In this document: positions 6,105 through 6,127 of the stretch, one piece after another
How the letters are laid out: each line of letters opens with the position of its first letter
Numbering within the stretch: the first letter of the stretch is position 1
Assembly: GCA_002785215.1 (NCBI GenBank)
Contig: PFMK01000003.1
Coordinates: 1-6,127, forward strand
From: Candidatus Gottesmanbacteria bacterium CG_4_10_14_0_8_um_filter_37_24
GTDB lineage: Bacteria > Patescibacteriota > Microgenomatia > 2-02-FULL-39-11
Direction: 5' to 3'
DNA length: 6,127 nt
Notes under the pieces: generated by a model
What the model saw: the letters and a program-made list of their open reading frames with translations, nothing else
Told to the model about the DNA's origin: nothing
Databases searched by the model: none
Position numbers and translations under genes: made by a program

Positions 6105-6127
6105 ATGACTGCAGTTAAACCAAACCC
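6105..6127 (+). CDS. 5' end of an unidentified gene, cut by the window edge
   Basis: Only ATG and the next six to seven codons are present, reading MTAVKPN and then probably P. A perfect -10 box and a well-spaced AGGAG ribosome site make a real gene very likely. Too little protein is visible to name a family. It is transcribed away from the Lon-like gene and shares a 151-bp intergenic region with it. Confidence 0.75.

Overview
This AT-rich window carries four complete minus-strand genes and the first 23 bases of a divergent plus-strand gene. In transcription order they are a Lon-type AAA+ ATPase with no protease domain (5953-4871), ribonuclease J (4731-3037), an FtsK/SpoIIIE DNA translocase (2906-747) and a RodZ-like membrane protein with an N-terminal helix-turn-helix (739-95). 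The plus-strand gene starts at 6105 and leaves the window. No RNA gene, insertion sequence or CRISPR array was seen. All intergenic stretches are under 160 bases.

The organism is most likely a Candidate Phyla Radiation (Patescibacteria) bacterium, perhaps of the Microgenomates group. This is inferred from compact AT-rich genes, short FtsK and RodZ forms, an Ig-like outer domain on the RodZ-like protein and the stripped-down Lon-like protein. No database search was possible. The genetic code looks standard: TGA ends RNase J exactly at the expected C-terminus.

Layout. Bases 1-94 are non-coding after the RodZ-like gene and hold a 10-bp direct repeat and a small hairpin. The ftsK and RodZ-like genes are 7 bp apart and probably co-transcribed. 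The 130-bp gap before ftsK holds a TTGACA-N17-TAGGAT promoter candidate and a second TATAAT box close to the ATG. The 139-bp gap before RNase J and the 151-bp divergent region before the Lon-like gene also carry -10-like boxes 11-13 nt from the start codon, with no Shine-Dalgarno sequence, which suggests leaderless or nearly leaderless mRNAs. The plus-strand gene instead has a strong AGGAG site and a -10 box centred in an 8-bp inverted repeat that looks like an operator.

Together the genes cover housekeeping work: RNA turnover (RNase J), chromosome segregation at division (FtsK), cell-shape or envelope organisation (RodZ-like) and an ATP-driven protein-remodelling activity (Lon-like). The two least ordinary items are the Lon-derived ATPase, cut precisely at the domain boundary and with an altered pore loop, and the contrast between leaderless-type and SD-type starts across one divergent region.
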